Of a stretch of 64,000 bases of DNA, positions 46,558 to 58,021 are shown piece after piece (position 1 is the stretch's first letter; each line of letters starts with the position of its first letter). The translations under genes were made by a program, and so were the position numbers. Source of the DNA: Diphasiastrum complanatum (lineage: Eukaryota > Streptophyta > Lycopodiopsida > Lycopodiales > Lycopodiaceae); contig CM055111.1 of assembly GCA_029204225.1 (NCBI GenBank), forward strand, positions 47,173,224 through 47,237,223. Reading direction: 5' to 3'. Below the pieces are notes generated by a model. It was not told the DNA's origin. It did not search any database and was given only the letters and a program-made list of their open reading frames with translations.

Positions 46558-46880
46558 TCAAAATCGTTGTGCTAGGAGCAAGTCCGAATATGAAAAATCA
46601 TACAAGTTAGGTGATGATCCTACATACAATATGCCAAAATCTCGAGTTCCCATGATGTATCTCAAAACTCTTTTTCCTAGTTTCCAATGCTCCTCACTAG
46701 GATCTTGAATAACTTGGCTTAATCTACCAACACAATAGCTTAGATCTGGTCTTGTGATGGTTAGATATATAAGTGAACCAACTAGCTTTCTATAGAGAGT
46801 AATGTCCTCGAATGATCTTTCATTACCTCTTATATTTATCTTTACATTCCATAGGTGTATCACAAGACTTTGCATCTACT
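46558..46880 (-). mobile_element. Ty1/copia RT end and RNase H start, fossil piece
   Basis: The minus strand gives LYRKLVGSLIYLTITRPDLS, YCVGRLSQVIQDPSEEHWKL and RVLRYIMGTRDFGILY, followed by an SYSD block. It is a short broken piece. Confidence 0.82.
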
Positions 46881-47179
46881 ATATGAAATCTCTTTAGAAT
46901 AGAATTAAACACTGTCTCAATTAATTTTGGACTTTCTCAAAATCCATTTTTGAAATTGGACAAGATAATTTCAAAATAGAATTTAATCACAAAATGACTG
47001 AAAACTAAGGATTCAAAAAATGCCATCAAACATCGCATATACATATCATATATTCGAATCAATGTTGCTTAGTCAAATAAGAAATGTGAGTGATAGTTTT
47101 CAAAATATATGTATCTATTATTTATCAAAAAAGAGCGGTAACAACCCCTACCCCTTGGGGTGATAACTATATATTTGCC

Positions 47180-48995
47180 TTTTTGGTTTAGGCATAACCG
47201 TCATTACAAACTTAACTATGTATGTAAGCCTGTTAAGATATCTAACTCTACATATTCGTCACCCCCCTCAGATTTATCTAGATCAAGATCTTTTTCTTTT
47301 GAAAAATCTGAAGAATCTGTGTTTGGGGGTGATTCCAAGGTATTATGGACCTACAAGTACGCTTTCGTTTGTTTTTCATTTTCTGCACTGTCGATAACCA
47401 TTAAATTTCTTCCAAAGTTGTTCAGGAGCGGTGCTACATAGTAAGACATTCTATAAAGACACACGGACCAACTTGGAGCAAAGAATGATTCAATAATATT
47501 GCTGACACCTCGCCAATGTTTTGCTCTCTTTTTGTGAGCTGGTTTACAAGCCACAAAACTTTTAGAAGATTTTCCACTGTCACCGAAGCATAGGGTTAAC
47601 AATTTAAGTTTGCTATGCACACATCCAGCAACATCATCCGGAGAATCTGAGTTATATAAGACAAACAACACTGGCTACAGGTTTTGAACAGACAAATTGT
47701 CCTGCTTCAATGGATCTGTGAGCTTGTAATAACCTTCAAAGACCTTGCATTTTAAATCTTTCATTTTGTGAAGGCTTGCCTTTATTCCCTCTTCCATACA
47801 TTGTTCTAAGAACAAAATGACAACACAAAGTTTATGTTGTGTCATGAGGGTGGCCATGCAATGCCGCACCATTGACACAATATAGGACTCCTCCAAAGAA
47901 TCTATATTATCAAATATATACAAGGTTGGTCGTTCCCACGAGGAATATGGAACACTCATAAAATTAGATTCTTCTACACTGCAACAAATGGCTTCTTCGC
48001 CTTTGGAATTCCTGACTTTACAAAAAAACGTCCATCCTGTACTGGAGGTGTTGGCACCTGCTTCAGAAATATTTGCGGCCAAATATCTTTCTTTCAATTT
48101 ATTTACAATTAATTTTAAGGATGAAGGAATATCACCAACCAAGGTGGATATGGTTCTGTTGCTCGAACCAGTCGTTGCCCGCATCCAATCATTGGCAAAC
48201 CTTTTATTGATAGATTTAGAAAGCAATTTAATATTTTCTTTGTCATACTCCACATTTGGCGGCAGGTCGTTTTCCAAAAAAATTAGATATTTTACAATAC
48301 TGAGAGCACAACTTTCACATACAAGTGAAGTCATGCCCTCCTTGATGTGCTTATCTTTATTTTTTTTTTCCGAAATACAGCTCACATATGCGATCACAAA
48401 GATGGTCTGGCACATATCTCAAGCTTCTAAAGAATCTAATTGTCATCGAAATTATTTTCACTCTCTTACTAGATATAATTGTCGGCTCTTCATAAGAAAT
48501 TTGGTTTGCATAGTAAAATTTCATAACATCCAAAAAGTTTTTGAATGTCTCATCAGATCGTAGGAGAATTCGCGTGTATTTCTCAAACTTGTCATACAAG
48601 CTTTTGAGGGCCACCTTTCCTGACAGTGTCCCAGTTATCTCACTGCCAAGTACCCCTCTCAATCCGAGATAGAATTTGCACATTCTCTTTCTTTGTTCAG
48701 GAGAGAGTTTGAGGCCCTTGATATATCTTGGTCGTTCACATTCGACCCAAAGAGCGCGTCCACGTTCCATGATCTTCGCCAAGGTGCTCTTCTTTCTCTT
48801 ATTTTCTGGTTCAAAATTCAATCTGTCAGATTCCAAAATGTAGCGACTCTAATATCGGAAAATGCAGATTCTTGCATGGACAAATCTAAACCGCGACTCA
48901 AAAAGTAGTTGGTAATAATCTTCGTTTCTTAACGCTTCAACAACAGCCTCGTTGCAAGCACAACAAAAGTATTGACCGTCAATTTGTTAAAAATA
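47180..48995 (-). pseudogene. Long unrecognised coding-like stretch, about 600 codons
   Basis: Read on the minus strand from about 48,990, successive segments give a coherent protein-like sequence. First is a Cys-containing start (GQYFCCACNEAVVEALRNED). A basic helical region follows (KKSTLAKIMERGRALWVECE, LKLSPEQRKRMCKFYLGLRG). The middle part has RSDETFKNFLDVMKFYYANQ, then SLVCESCALSIVKYLIFLEN, and SWERPTLYIFDNIDSLEESY with ALTQ-like hydrophobic helices (CMATLMTQHKLCVVILFLEQ). The end part has LLTLCFGDSGKSSKSFVACK, FFAPSWSVCLYRMSYYVAPL and an acidic tail (DSSDFSKEKDLDLDKSEGGD). The reading frame is not continuous (about three breaks). I do not recognise the family. It may be a decayed host gene or the protein of an unknown mobile element. 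No LTRs or terminal repeats were found around it. Confidence 0.5.
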
Positions 48996-49790
48996 AATAA
49001 TTAAAACTCAAAAATGAATAACAAAAATTCAAAAAAAATATAAAACTATAATAAATCATAAAACTCTAAAACCAATGTAAATATTAAAAACTAAATATAA
49101 AATCATAAAACAACTATACATATTTTAATTTTTTTTAATAAAAAGTCAAACAAACTTTAAAATAAATCTAAATATATATATTAAAGTCAAAAAAACAAAC
49201 TAAAAAATCTAAAATTGAACAATAAAATGTCAAAAAACTATAACACGAATCTGAAAATTAAAAAATGCATAATAAAAAGTCAAGACAATATACAATATAT
49301 CTGAAAATTGAAAGAAAAAATAAATAAATAAATCTAAATATATATAGAGAAGTTAAAAAAATAAATTAAAAAATCTTAAAATAAAATAAAACCAATCTAG
49401 AAATTGCAAAATGAATATTAAAAAGTAAAAAAAAACTATATAATAAATCTGTATACTCCTCATCCCTTACATTATTAAAGAGAAAAAAAGAAGTAAAAAA
49501 CATAAATATATTGTCAAATCCTTGAAAATGCAAAAATCCCAAAAAACAACCTAAAAATTAGAAAAAACAAAACATAATAAAAATTAAAAATAAAACTTAA
49601 AAACAAAACAAACTCAAAATTAAAAATAAATAATAAAAATTTTAAAAACCTATAATTTTAAATCTAAAAATTAAAAAAATAAATAATAAACAATCAAAAA
49701 ATAGATATAATAACGAATCTAGAAATTAAAAAATGAATACTAAAAGTTGAAAAAAATATAAAAATATATATTTATGTATATAAAAACAAA
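48996..49790. repeat. A-rich low-complexity tract with a degenerate repeat of about 55 bp
   Basis: About 800 bp is built of A/T words with strong strand bias: A far exceeds T on the plus strand. Recurring phrases such as AATCTGAAAATTAAAAAATG, AATAATAAAAAGTCAA and AACTATA suggest a decayed tandem array. No coding sequence. Confidence 0.7.
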
Positions 49791-49798
49791 GGGCCTTA

Positions 49799-50156
49799 TG
49801 TTACGAGCTCGTAACCAGTGCCGAACCCTAGAGAACACAGATAGGTCAGATACCACAGTCAGGGTCGTGTCCAGCCTACATGACCAACAGGGCAAGACAG
49901 TGTGAGTAGTGTGCCCCAGCACGGTCCATAGCCATGGCGGGCCTAACACAGCCTAGGGACCCTGTCAGCAGGATAGGGCCCCCAGTTGGGTCCCGACGTG
50001 CAGTCGGCCACGTCAGTGCCACGTGGACGACACTTGGCAGTAGCATGCTACCAGTCCTCACACTGGGCTAGGAGGGGCTTACTCTATATCAGGGAGTAGG
50101 CAAGGTTGGGTGGATCAGTTAGTGTTTGCCCTACTGTGGTGTTAGGATCTATTACA
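49799..50156 (+). repeat. 5' LTR of the young chromovirus
   Basis: It runs TGTTACGAGCTCG to GATCTATTACA, 358 bp. A promoter-like TCTATATCAGG lies near 50,083. Confidence 0.97.
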
Positions 50157-50157
50157 C

Positions 50158-50169
50158 TGGTATCAGAGC
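50158..50169 (+). other. tRNA-iMet primer binding site
   Basis: TGGTATCAGAGC lies one base after the 5' LTR. Confidence 0.92.
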
Positions 50170-50867
50170 CATCTCCATCCTAGGGAGTTCAGGACAGTAG
50201 TAGAGAAAGCTATCAGACGATAGGAAGTGTTTCTCAGATTCTCAGAGAGGAATAGAGGAGGAGGATCGTTGTAGGAGCAGCCTTCAAACTTCTGATTTCC
50301 ACTGAGAAATCACAGTAGCAAGGAGTCAGATTCCAAGTGTAGGTAACTCGCTGAAAAAACAGCTGTTTCCCACTGAGTTGAGAGGATTCTCTATAGTTTT
50401 CCCAGCGAAATTAGAGTAGGAAGAAGCCAGCACCTCCATCGTTGTACAGTCAGAGACCTACATCCGATTTCCAAGGAAAAAGTTACTGGTTCTCAGCGAG
50501 TTTGAAGCCAAAAAGGAGGAGCAGGGCCAGCGCTGCCAGTACTTCTGAAAATCTGGTTTTTCAACAAGTTTTTGGGCCCCAACGTCAGAGATTTGGAACA
50601 AGTTGGATTGCAATCAGACCAGCGAGCTACTATCCTCAAAAAACCGGGAAATTTAGCACCGTTTTGAAGCTTCAAACTGGCATTTTTCGGAACAGCAGGT
50701 CTGAAATTTTGGGGAAAAGAGCTGAAAGGGTTCCTCTTCATTCTTTCTTTGGAAGTACAGTCCTCAGAAACAGCTAAGTCATCTTTCCTTTCCCTTGTAC
50801 AGTTGTAAATTAGTCTTTTAGACATTTTTCCTTCAGAAGTTAAGGTAGCTCTCTTTCAGTTTCGAAG

Positions 50868-53800
50868 ATGACCACTCCTCAGGGACCTGATCAACCCCAG
50901 GAGAGAGGCTTCGACGAACTTGAAACAGAAGCCTTGGCTTACAGAAAAGGGAAGGAACCCATGGAAGTAGAATAACAGGAACAGTTCGCCGAAGAACTCG
51001 ACGAACTGGTTACCAAGGAGCAGTTCCTCCAATTGGTAACAGAAGTGGATGAACTGAAGCTGGCATTAGCCAATTTCAAGTCCAGTGTGGACGACTCGTT
51101 CGCTGAACTCAAAAACTTGATTTTGAGCTCCGCGAAAGGAAGCCTTCCCTCCACTTCTCAGTTATCCCCTTCTCCACTTCCATCAGTTTCGGGTGAGACT
51201 TTACGGTCTCACCCCAGTGTTTTTAAAGATTTAAAGCCTCCTACTTTTAATGGGGAAGAGAAGGATAGAAATGCAGATATTCTACAAACCTTCCTCAGCA
51301 AATGGAAGAACATTCATGCTCTTAAACAGACCCCTGACCATTTGCAAGCAATTGAGGCCAGTCTTTCTTTAGGGCCTATGGCCTATAAGTGGTGGTTAAA
51401 TCTCCAGGAGACTGGGCAGACTCCCCGGTCATGGAAAGCTTTTGAAGAAGCTTTCCTAAGAGAATTTCTACCAGAGAATGAACTTGATAGAGCCTGGGAA
51501 GCCTGGGAAAGAACAGTAATGGACAAGTCCCTCATCCAATATATCTCGCAGTATCGAGAGGCAATTTTAAAGATTAAAAATATGGATGACTATCAAAAAA
51601 TCAGGGGATTTGTCCGTGGCCTCAAAGATGAATATAAAGTAGAGGTCCAGAGAAACTCGCCTACTACCCTTGAGCAAGCTCTCAGATATGCTCAAATCTA
51701 TGATGATTCAGTGGGTAGGAAGAGAGCGAGACAGCAACCACTTTCTGAGCAACTTCCTCAGAAACACTTTCAATTTAAAAAGAAATTTTTAAAAAGAAAG
51801 AAAGAAGATAAATTTAAAGGTGAAGCTCCTCAGAAACGCCCTTCACTCATACAGCCCTTAAAACCAGATGATTTTGAGAAAGCCAAACAAGAACGTTTGT
51901 GCTTTGTGTGTATGGGCAAGGGACACACAGTCAGACAGTGTCCCAAGGGGCCTTTCACTAAAAAAGATAAGAAAGATAAAAAACAAGTTCATCTTGTTCA
52001 GACTGTATGTTTCCCCAGTGACTCGGCAGCTTCCGAGATCAAAGTGTATCATGAAGATCATGAACACTGTTGCCAGCTGACCTCTGCAATGCTAGCGAGA
52101 CCCTTCAGCTTTGGGCCGCATGACCTAGTACGTATGCATGGGAAAGTTGGTAACCAGTCAGTAAGAGTCATGGTTGATGATGGGGCAACCCATAATTTCA
52201 TCAACCACACCCTGGTTAAAAAGCTTAAACTACCAGAAGTACCTAGTCAGCATAGGTACATAGTTTCATTAGCTAAGGGTGAAGATAAAAAAATATGGGA
52301 AACCATGGTAAGTAAGTTAAATCTTGGTATTCAGGGGTACCAAGATCAAATAAACTTTCAGATAATGCACCTGGATCGAACAGACATTGTTCTCGGGAGA
52401 GATTGGCTCTACAGTTTAGGACCTTCCCTCCACAGAAACTATCAGGAGAACACCCTCAGCTTTCAGTATAAAGGCCGAGAGATCCAGTTGCATGGGGAGC
52501 ATGATGTTCCCAACAGCCCTATGGTCTGCAGTTCAGAGCTCTGTCAGCTAATCGGAGACGAAGACCATCAGGTATTCTTATGTGACTTTCAGTTTATTCC
52601 AGAAGTTTCTATTTCCAGTTCTATTCAGCAGAAAATCAGTAAATTAGAAACTTTATTGTCTAAATTTAAAGATGTTTTTCCTGAAGATTTGCCACATGGT
52701 TTACCACCTAGCAGAGAGGTAGATCATGTAATAAACCTAGTACCAGGTACAGCACCTGTTTCTAAACCTCCGTATCGGGTCAGCCGAACAGAGGATGAAG
52801 AAATAACTAGGCAGTTAACAGACTATCTTGGGAAAGGCCAAATTCAGACCAGTAGTTCACCATGGGCCTCACCAGTCCTATTGGTGAAAAAGAAGGAGGG
52901 GTCTATGCGTCTTTGCGTAGATTACAGAGCCCTCAATAAAGTCACAATTAAGAATAAATACCCTATGCCTCGGGCAGACGAGTTGTTTGATCAACTCGAC
53001 GGGGCTAAGTTTTTCAGCAAAATAGACCTTAGATCGGGATATCATCAAGTCCGTATAAAATCGGAAGATGTCTCGAAAACAGCTTTTAGGACTCGTCACG
53101 GTCATTATGAGTTTAAGGTGATGCCATTTGGGCTCACAAATGCTCCAGCTACCTTTATGACCTTGATGAACAGTGTCCTCAGACCATACTTGGGTAAGTT
53201 TGTAGTCGTATTTTTAGATGACATCCTCGTCTACAGCAAAACGAGGAAGGAGCATCTAAAACACCTCAGAAAGGTGTTTCGACTGCTCAGAAAGCATAAG
53301 CTTTATGCTAAACAATCCAAGTGTGAATTCTTCGTTGAAGAAGTAGCATATTTGGGTCACATTATCTCTTCAGATGGGATTAAGATGGACCCAAATAAGG
53401 TTAAAGCCATACTCAGTTGGCTGAGACCTCAGAATATTTTGGAACTTCAAATCTTTCTTGGTCTGGCGGGATATTACAGACGATTTGTCAAGGAATATGC
53501 TCAGATAGCAGTCCCTATGACAAATCTCCTTAAGGGGAAGGGAAAGGAGTTCATTTGGGAGTCCGCACAACAGGAGAGCTTTGATGCTCTCAAAACAGCC
53601 TTAGCTACAGCACCAGTTTTAAAAGTCGTCGACCCCAATCAGTCATTTGTGGTCGAAACAGATGCTAGCGACTTTGCAGTAGGTGCTGTGCTAACTCAGG
53701 GTGGACGACCAGTTGCGTTCGAGAGTAAAAAACTCGAGCCAGCACAGACTAGGTACAGTGCCTATGAAAAGGAACTCTTTTCTATAGTCCATGCCCTTAA

Positions 53801-55654
53801 GACTTGGAGGCATTATTTGTATGGTGCCAACTTTGAGGTCCTGACAGACCATGAGAGTCTCAGATACCTTTGCAATCAACCTGAGCTTAGAGGTCGGAAA
53901 GCTCGTTGGGCAGAGTTGATGCAAGAGTTTGACATGTCTATCAGATATAGGCGTGGAAAATTCAATACAGTAGCAGATGCCCTTAGCAGAATGCCTATAA
54001 TAAACGAGCTGAGTTTTACTCAGATTCGTAATGAGTTACTCGAGTCCTTGAGAGGGAAATGCCAGCATGATGCATTATTCTCTATTATCTGGAACTCAGT
54101 CCAGAACAGACAGTTACAGACTCCAGAACCAGTTCCCGGGGCTGGTGCCAGTTCATCCAAGAATACGGCAGCTTCCGTTGAGGATGATGATGAGTCCGAG
54201 TATACGTCGTCAGATGACGTTGAGGATTCTGAGCCTGTATCACCCAAGCAAACCCCAGTGGTTGAGGGTCAGTTGACTCAAGGATTCAAATGGAAACAGT
54301 ATTCCATTCAGGATGAGTACTTGCTCTATAGAGATAGAGTATGTGTCCCCAATTCAGAGGATTATAGGCAGCATGTCCTATATGAATGTCATGACAATCC
54401 TAGCGCGGGACACCCAGGCATACAGAAGACCTATGAGCTTCTTCGTAGGCAATTTTTCTGGCCCAGTATGAAAAAGGACGTCCACCAGTATGTAACTGGT
54501 TGCCAGAAATGTCAAGTAAATAAAGCAGAGCGTTTAAAGGCAGGAGGGTTGTTGCACCCTTAGAAATACCAGCTGGTAAATGGGAGAGTATCTCCATGGA
54601 TTTTATAGTAGGCCTGCCTAAAACCCAAAAGGGTAATGACGCTATATGGGTCACAGTTGACCGTCTGACCAAAATGGCTCATTTTATTCCGACCAAAACA
54701 ACCGTTAGAGCTCCAGAGTTAGCGAGGTTGTTTGTAGACGGGCTATTTAAATTGTACGGTCTACCTTCCGGCATAGTCAGCGACCGGGACAGTAAGTTTA
54801 CTGGAAATTTTTGGAAGGCAGTATTCCATCATCTCCATACTAAACTTAATATGAGTACCACCGACCATCCACAGACGGACGGTCAAACAGAAAGGGTAAA
54901 TCAAGTGCTGGAGGATATGCTTCGTGCATACGTCAGCAAGAGGCAGACTAATTGGGAGGAGTATCTCTCGATATTAGAGTTTGCTTACAACAGTACCAAA
55001 CATTCAGCTACGGGATACAGCCCATTTATGCTGATGTACGGATTTCAGCCACGCTCACCCACAGCTGTAGGGTTTAAACAAGAAAAAGTTGAAGCAGCCA
55101 GAAACTTTTTAGAAGACCTAAACCAGATGATAGAACATGCTAAGCGTAGCATTAGACAATCCCAGGATCGAGCCAGGCATTATGCAGATCCACACAGACG
55201 GGATGTGCAGTTCTCCACTGGTGAGAAAGTCTACTTGAGAGTCCCAGTTGACTCTAAAACCCTCAAATCAGGAGTGTGTGCTAAGTTGTCTCCAAGGTAT
55301 TGTGGTCCCTTTACCATCAGTAGGAGACTAGGCGAGGTCACCTATGAACTAGAACTCCCACACAACAGTAAGGTTTTTCCAGTCTTTCATGTAAGTCAGT
55401 TACGAAAAGCCTTAACCAGATCAGATAATCTGGTAGGGGACAGTGTTCTAGTTCTCCCATTGGATCCTCAACAACCTCCACATGAACCAGAGGAAATTCT
55501 TGATAGTAGAGAGACGCAAACTCGTCATACTCTATACCGAGAATATCTGGTTAAGTGGAATGATCAGCCTGTTGAGAATGCCACTTGGGAAAGAGGCAGC
55601 GTCCTTCGCAAGATTTTTCCAGACTTTGTCTTAGAGGACCAAGACGGTTCTTAA
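50868..55654 (+). mobile_element. Gag-pol coding region of the young chromovirus
   Basis: Domain order with rough positions: gag (51,230-51,730; [20 protein letters not shown], a canonical zinc knuckle [14 protein letters not shown] near 51,903), protease ([14 protein letters not shown], near 52,170), RT (52,700-53,330; [12 protein letters not shown] near 53,200), RNase H ([16 protein letters not shown], near 53,650), an acidic Ser/Glu/Asp-rich insert (54,150-54,240), integrase (HHCC zinc region near 54,400-54,530 with [11 protein letters not shown] and CQKCQ; core MDFIVGLPKTQKG near 54,600; STTDHPQTDGQTERVNQ near 54,860) and a chromodomain (REYLVKWNDQPVENATWER, near 55,545-55,600). This is the plant chromovirus layout. 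The chromodomain is known in the family to steer integration towards heterochromatin marks. Confidence 0.93.
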
Positions 55655-55665
55655 GGGGGAGGGAG
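55653..55665 (+). other. Polypurine tract
   Basis: AAGGGGGAGGGAG lies directly before the 3' LTR. Confidence 0.9.
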
Positions 55666-56023
55666 TGTTACGAGCTCGTAACCAGTGCCGAACCCTAGAG
55701 AACACAGATAGGTCAGATACCACAGTCAGGGTCGTGTCCAGCGTACATGACCAACAGGGCAAGACAGTGTGAGTAGTGTGCCCCAGCACGGTCCATAGCC
55801 ATGGCGGGCCTAACACAGCCTAGGGACCCTGTCAGCAGGATAGGGCCCCCAGTTGGGTCCCGACGTGCAGTCGGCCACGTCAGTGCCACGTGGCCGACAC
55901 TTGGCAGTAGCATGCTACCAGTCCTCACACTGGGCTAGGAGGGGCTTACTCTATATCAGGGAGTAGGCAAGGTTGGGTGGATCAGTTAGTGTTTGCCCTA
56001 CTGTGGTGTTAGGATCTATTACA
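55666..56023 (+). repeat. 3' LTR of the young chromovirus
   Basis: 358 bp, matching 49,799-50,156 except for two positions by eye. It is followed by the target duplication CCTTA. Confidence 0.97.
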
Positions 56024-56435
56024 CCTTAAAGCGCTAAAGACAAAGGGCTCAAGGACTAAGAGCGAAAGGCCAAGGGCGATCGGTGAAGGACCAAGGGCTA
56101 ATGACTAAGGGCCTTAGGGCTAGGACTAAGGGTTACGGGGTAAGGACCACCGCCAATGACCAAGGACCAAGAGCCACCGGCCAAGGGATAAGGGCCAAGG
56201 GCCAAGGGCCTAGCCAAGGACTAGGGGCTAGGGCCGAGGGTTAAGGCTAAGGGCAAGGTTTAAGGGCCAAGGGCTAAGGTTAAGAGCCAAGGGATAATGG
56301 CCTAGTGCTAAGGCTGACGCTCAAGGATAAGGGCTAATGCACGAGGGCTAAGGGCTAAGGTCTAAGGGACAAGGGAAAGGGCTATGGGCTAAGGGCCACC
56401 TGCTAAAGGACAAGATCTAAGGGCTATTGTTTCAT
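56024..56435. repeat. Degenerate GGGCTAA heptamer array
   Basis: Seven-base units GGGCTAA, GGGCCAA, GGGATAA, GGGTTAA and GGACTAA run for about 400 bp. The left flank of the chromovirus ends ACAAAGGGCCTTA, so the element inserted at the left edge of this array. The unit has the length and G-triplet of the plant telomere repeat (TTTAGGG) but not its sequence. Confidence 0.8.
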
Positions 56436-56569
56436 AATTTTGTTGCAGTTTTAGAATAATTTTGCTAATTTTACTTTCAATAGCTATTTGGCACTATTTA
56501 TTATAGTTTCATAATATTGCTAATTATACTTTCAATAGCATTGCAAATCCTAACTTAAAGTGTACCTAT

Positions 56570-56990
56570 ATTATTTTTTCAGGGTCACTACATGGACTGC
56601 TCAAGAAAAGATGTAACTCTAGTTGTTTTATTTTTTCGAAAGCATTTGGAAATGTCTTAACTGCTGAATTAAACGGAACATGTTTTTTCAGAGAAGTTGG
56701 TACGAAGAAAAGTGTGGTCCTAATTTCAAAGGTGTTTAAAATGGATTGTCCCTTGCCATACCCTCACGGTGAATTTGATCGCCTAGGAGAAGTTCACAAC
56801 TATATTTCCATCGATCCCATTGCAAAAGAAATCTTGTGGGATAATGCAGATATTGTTGACATGAATGAACTCGTTCTTGCCAACTGTCCAACATTGATGA
56901 CGTTGTTGATTGTATGGATTTTCAAGGGGTGGTAGTTTGCACTGCTAAATTCAAAGGCTACTATCTTGTTTGGCTCTTTTGGTACCATAT
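56570..56990 (+). pseudogene. Unrecognised coding-like fragment
   Basis: The plus strand near 56,695-56,935 reads VLISKVFKMDCPLPYPHGEF, DRLGEVHNYISIDPIAKEIL and WDNADIVDMNELVLANCPTL. In another frame VVCTAKFKGYYLVW follows. A TTTTTTCAG before it could be a splice acceptor. The composition is protein-like but I know no family. It may be the end of a gene cut by later insertions. It lies on the opposite strand from the unknown stretch at 47.2-49.0 kb. Confidence 0.35.
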
Positions 56991-57059
56991 GTAGGAAATA
57001 GGTTTAAATAAATTAAAAAGTCCAAAATTAATTGAGACAAATTAATATACTTCTTTTAA

Positions 57060-57215
57060 AAAATGAAAGTAGATTGAGAAGATATAATCACTTCTATTCC
57101 TAAAATGTAATGCAAATGACCAAGATCATGCACCTCAAACTCCTTGAGACTTGATATCATCAACATCTTGATTGTTTCCACCACTCAAGATGATATCATC
57201 CGCGAATAAAAGAAA
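57060..57215 (-). mobile_element. Ty1/copia RT fossil piece
   Basis: The minus strand gives ADDIILSGGNNQDVDDIKSQ and FEVHDLGHLHYILGIEV. It is close to the plus copy at 13,850-13,970. It is short and broken, and its edge meets a Tat-like LTR at about 57,228. Confidence 0.82.
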
Positions 57216-57227
57216 ATGAGTCAATAA

Positions 57228-58002
57228 ATGTGTTGCAAGGGCATGGCTTCTTTCGCGTATAAGCCCATGACCCGATGAGTGCGCAAGGCGATTGTAAATA
57301 GAAATAATGGACTTGGGCCCCTTGTAATTAGAATAAAACTTGAGGCCCAAAGTCATTTTAAACTTAGAAGTCTATTATTTTAGAGTTGGGTCCAACTTTG
57401 GGCTCACATGAATCTTGTGAATTCTAATGTACTGTTTGTGGACCTTTGGATTAAGTTGGGTCCAAGATGAATGGTTAGGATCAATGTACATATTAGCCAA
57501 TAGAATTTTGGGGCAAGGGCCTTCCCCATTTATAAAAAGCCACCATTTGTATTCTGTTTTCATGCTTAATGAGAAGGAGGAAACTCTACCAAATTTTGGA
57601 GAGAAGCATCCTCATTTGCTATTCACTACTTGCTAATGTGCTTGATTGTGTTTCTCTTTTGCTCTCAAGTTTGTAAATTTTTGGTTTCCATAATTAAAGT
57701 TTTTGCATTAGCAAGAAGCACAAGGAGCATTTGAGCTAACCTCCACCCTCACTCTCTCTCTCCACCTTCTCTCTATTACTCTCTTTCTCTCTTCTATTCT
57801 ATTCTTCTCCTTCACAAGATCATGATGAATGTTAATTAGTGGAGTAGAGTTAGGGGTTTGTAGTGTTAGCAGTGATAGAGTTAGAGAAAAAGTTGAGAAC
57901 TACCTAAAAGTAGCATCTATTCATAGTTAGGCACCTATCCAGTGTTCTAACCCTTGTTGACAGGCGGGAGGGCTACTATGATGCGAGATCTTTGACGGTA
58001 CA
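57228..58002 (+). repeat. Tat-like 5' LTR, copy 3
   Basis: It matches 42,855-43,678 from the GTTGCAAGGGCATGG block onward and 21,285-21,867 over its second half. It ends GACGGTACA at 58,002. A primer site follows, so this is a 5' LTR. A TTTATAAAAAG block (57,529) may be the TATA region. A CT-rich stretch lies at 57,748-57,812. Confidence 0.85.
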
Positions 58003-58003
58003 G

Positions 58004-58021
58004 TGGCGTCATTGCCAAGGA
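58004..58021 (+). other. tRNA-Asp-type primer binding site
   Basis: TGGCGTCATTGCCAAGGA differs at three positions from TGGCGCCGTTGCCGGGGA, the complement of the plant tRNA-Asp 3' end used by Tat and Athila elements. It lies one base (G) after the LTR end. Confidence 0.8.

Larger units (their letters stand above)
49799..56023 (+). mobile_element. Young Ty3/gypsy chromovirus, full length
   Basis: The 6,225-bp element is bounded by 358-bp LTRs that differ at two positions by eye (about 0.6%) and by a 5-bp target duplication CCTTA (49,794-49,798 and 56,024-56,028). At common plant LTR rates this suggests well under a million years, or somewhat more in slow-evolving lineages. It has a tRNA-iMet primer site, a leader, gag, protease, RT, RNase H, integrase, a C-terminal chromodomain and a polypurine tract. 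It looks nearly whole, with about one or two breaks. It is the youngest insertion in the window and its chromodomain relative is the older fossil at 3.6-6.5 kb. Confidence 0.95.

Noticed and set aside
47990-48563. Plus-strand open frame of 191 residues at 47,988-48,563
   Set aside because: It lies opposite the stronger minus-strand coding signal and has no domain; it is taken as an antisense shadow.
51858-52080. Small open frames overlapping chromovirus gag
   Set aside because: They are shadow frames of the gag zinc-knuckle region with no features of their own.
56024-56435. True telomeric repeat
   Set aside because: The unit is GGGCTAA-like, not TTTAGGG or TTAGGG. Only the length and G triplet agree, so it is listed as a minisatellite.
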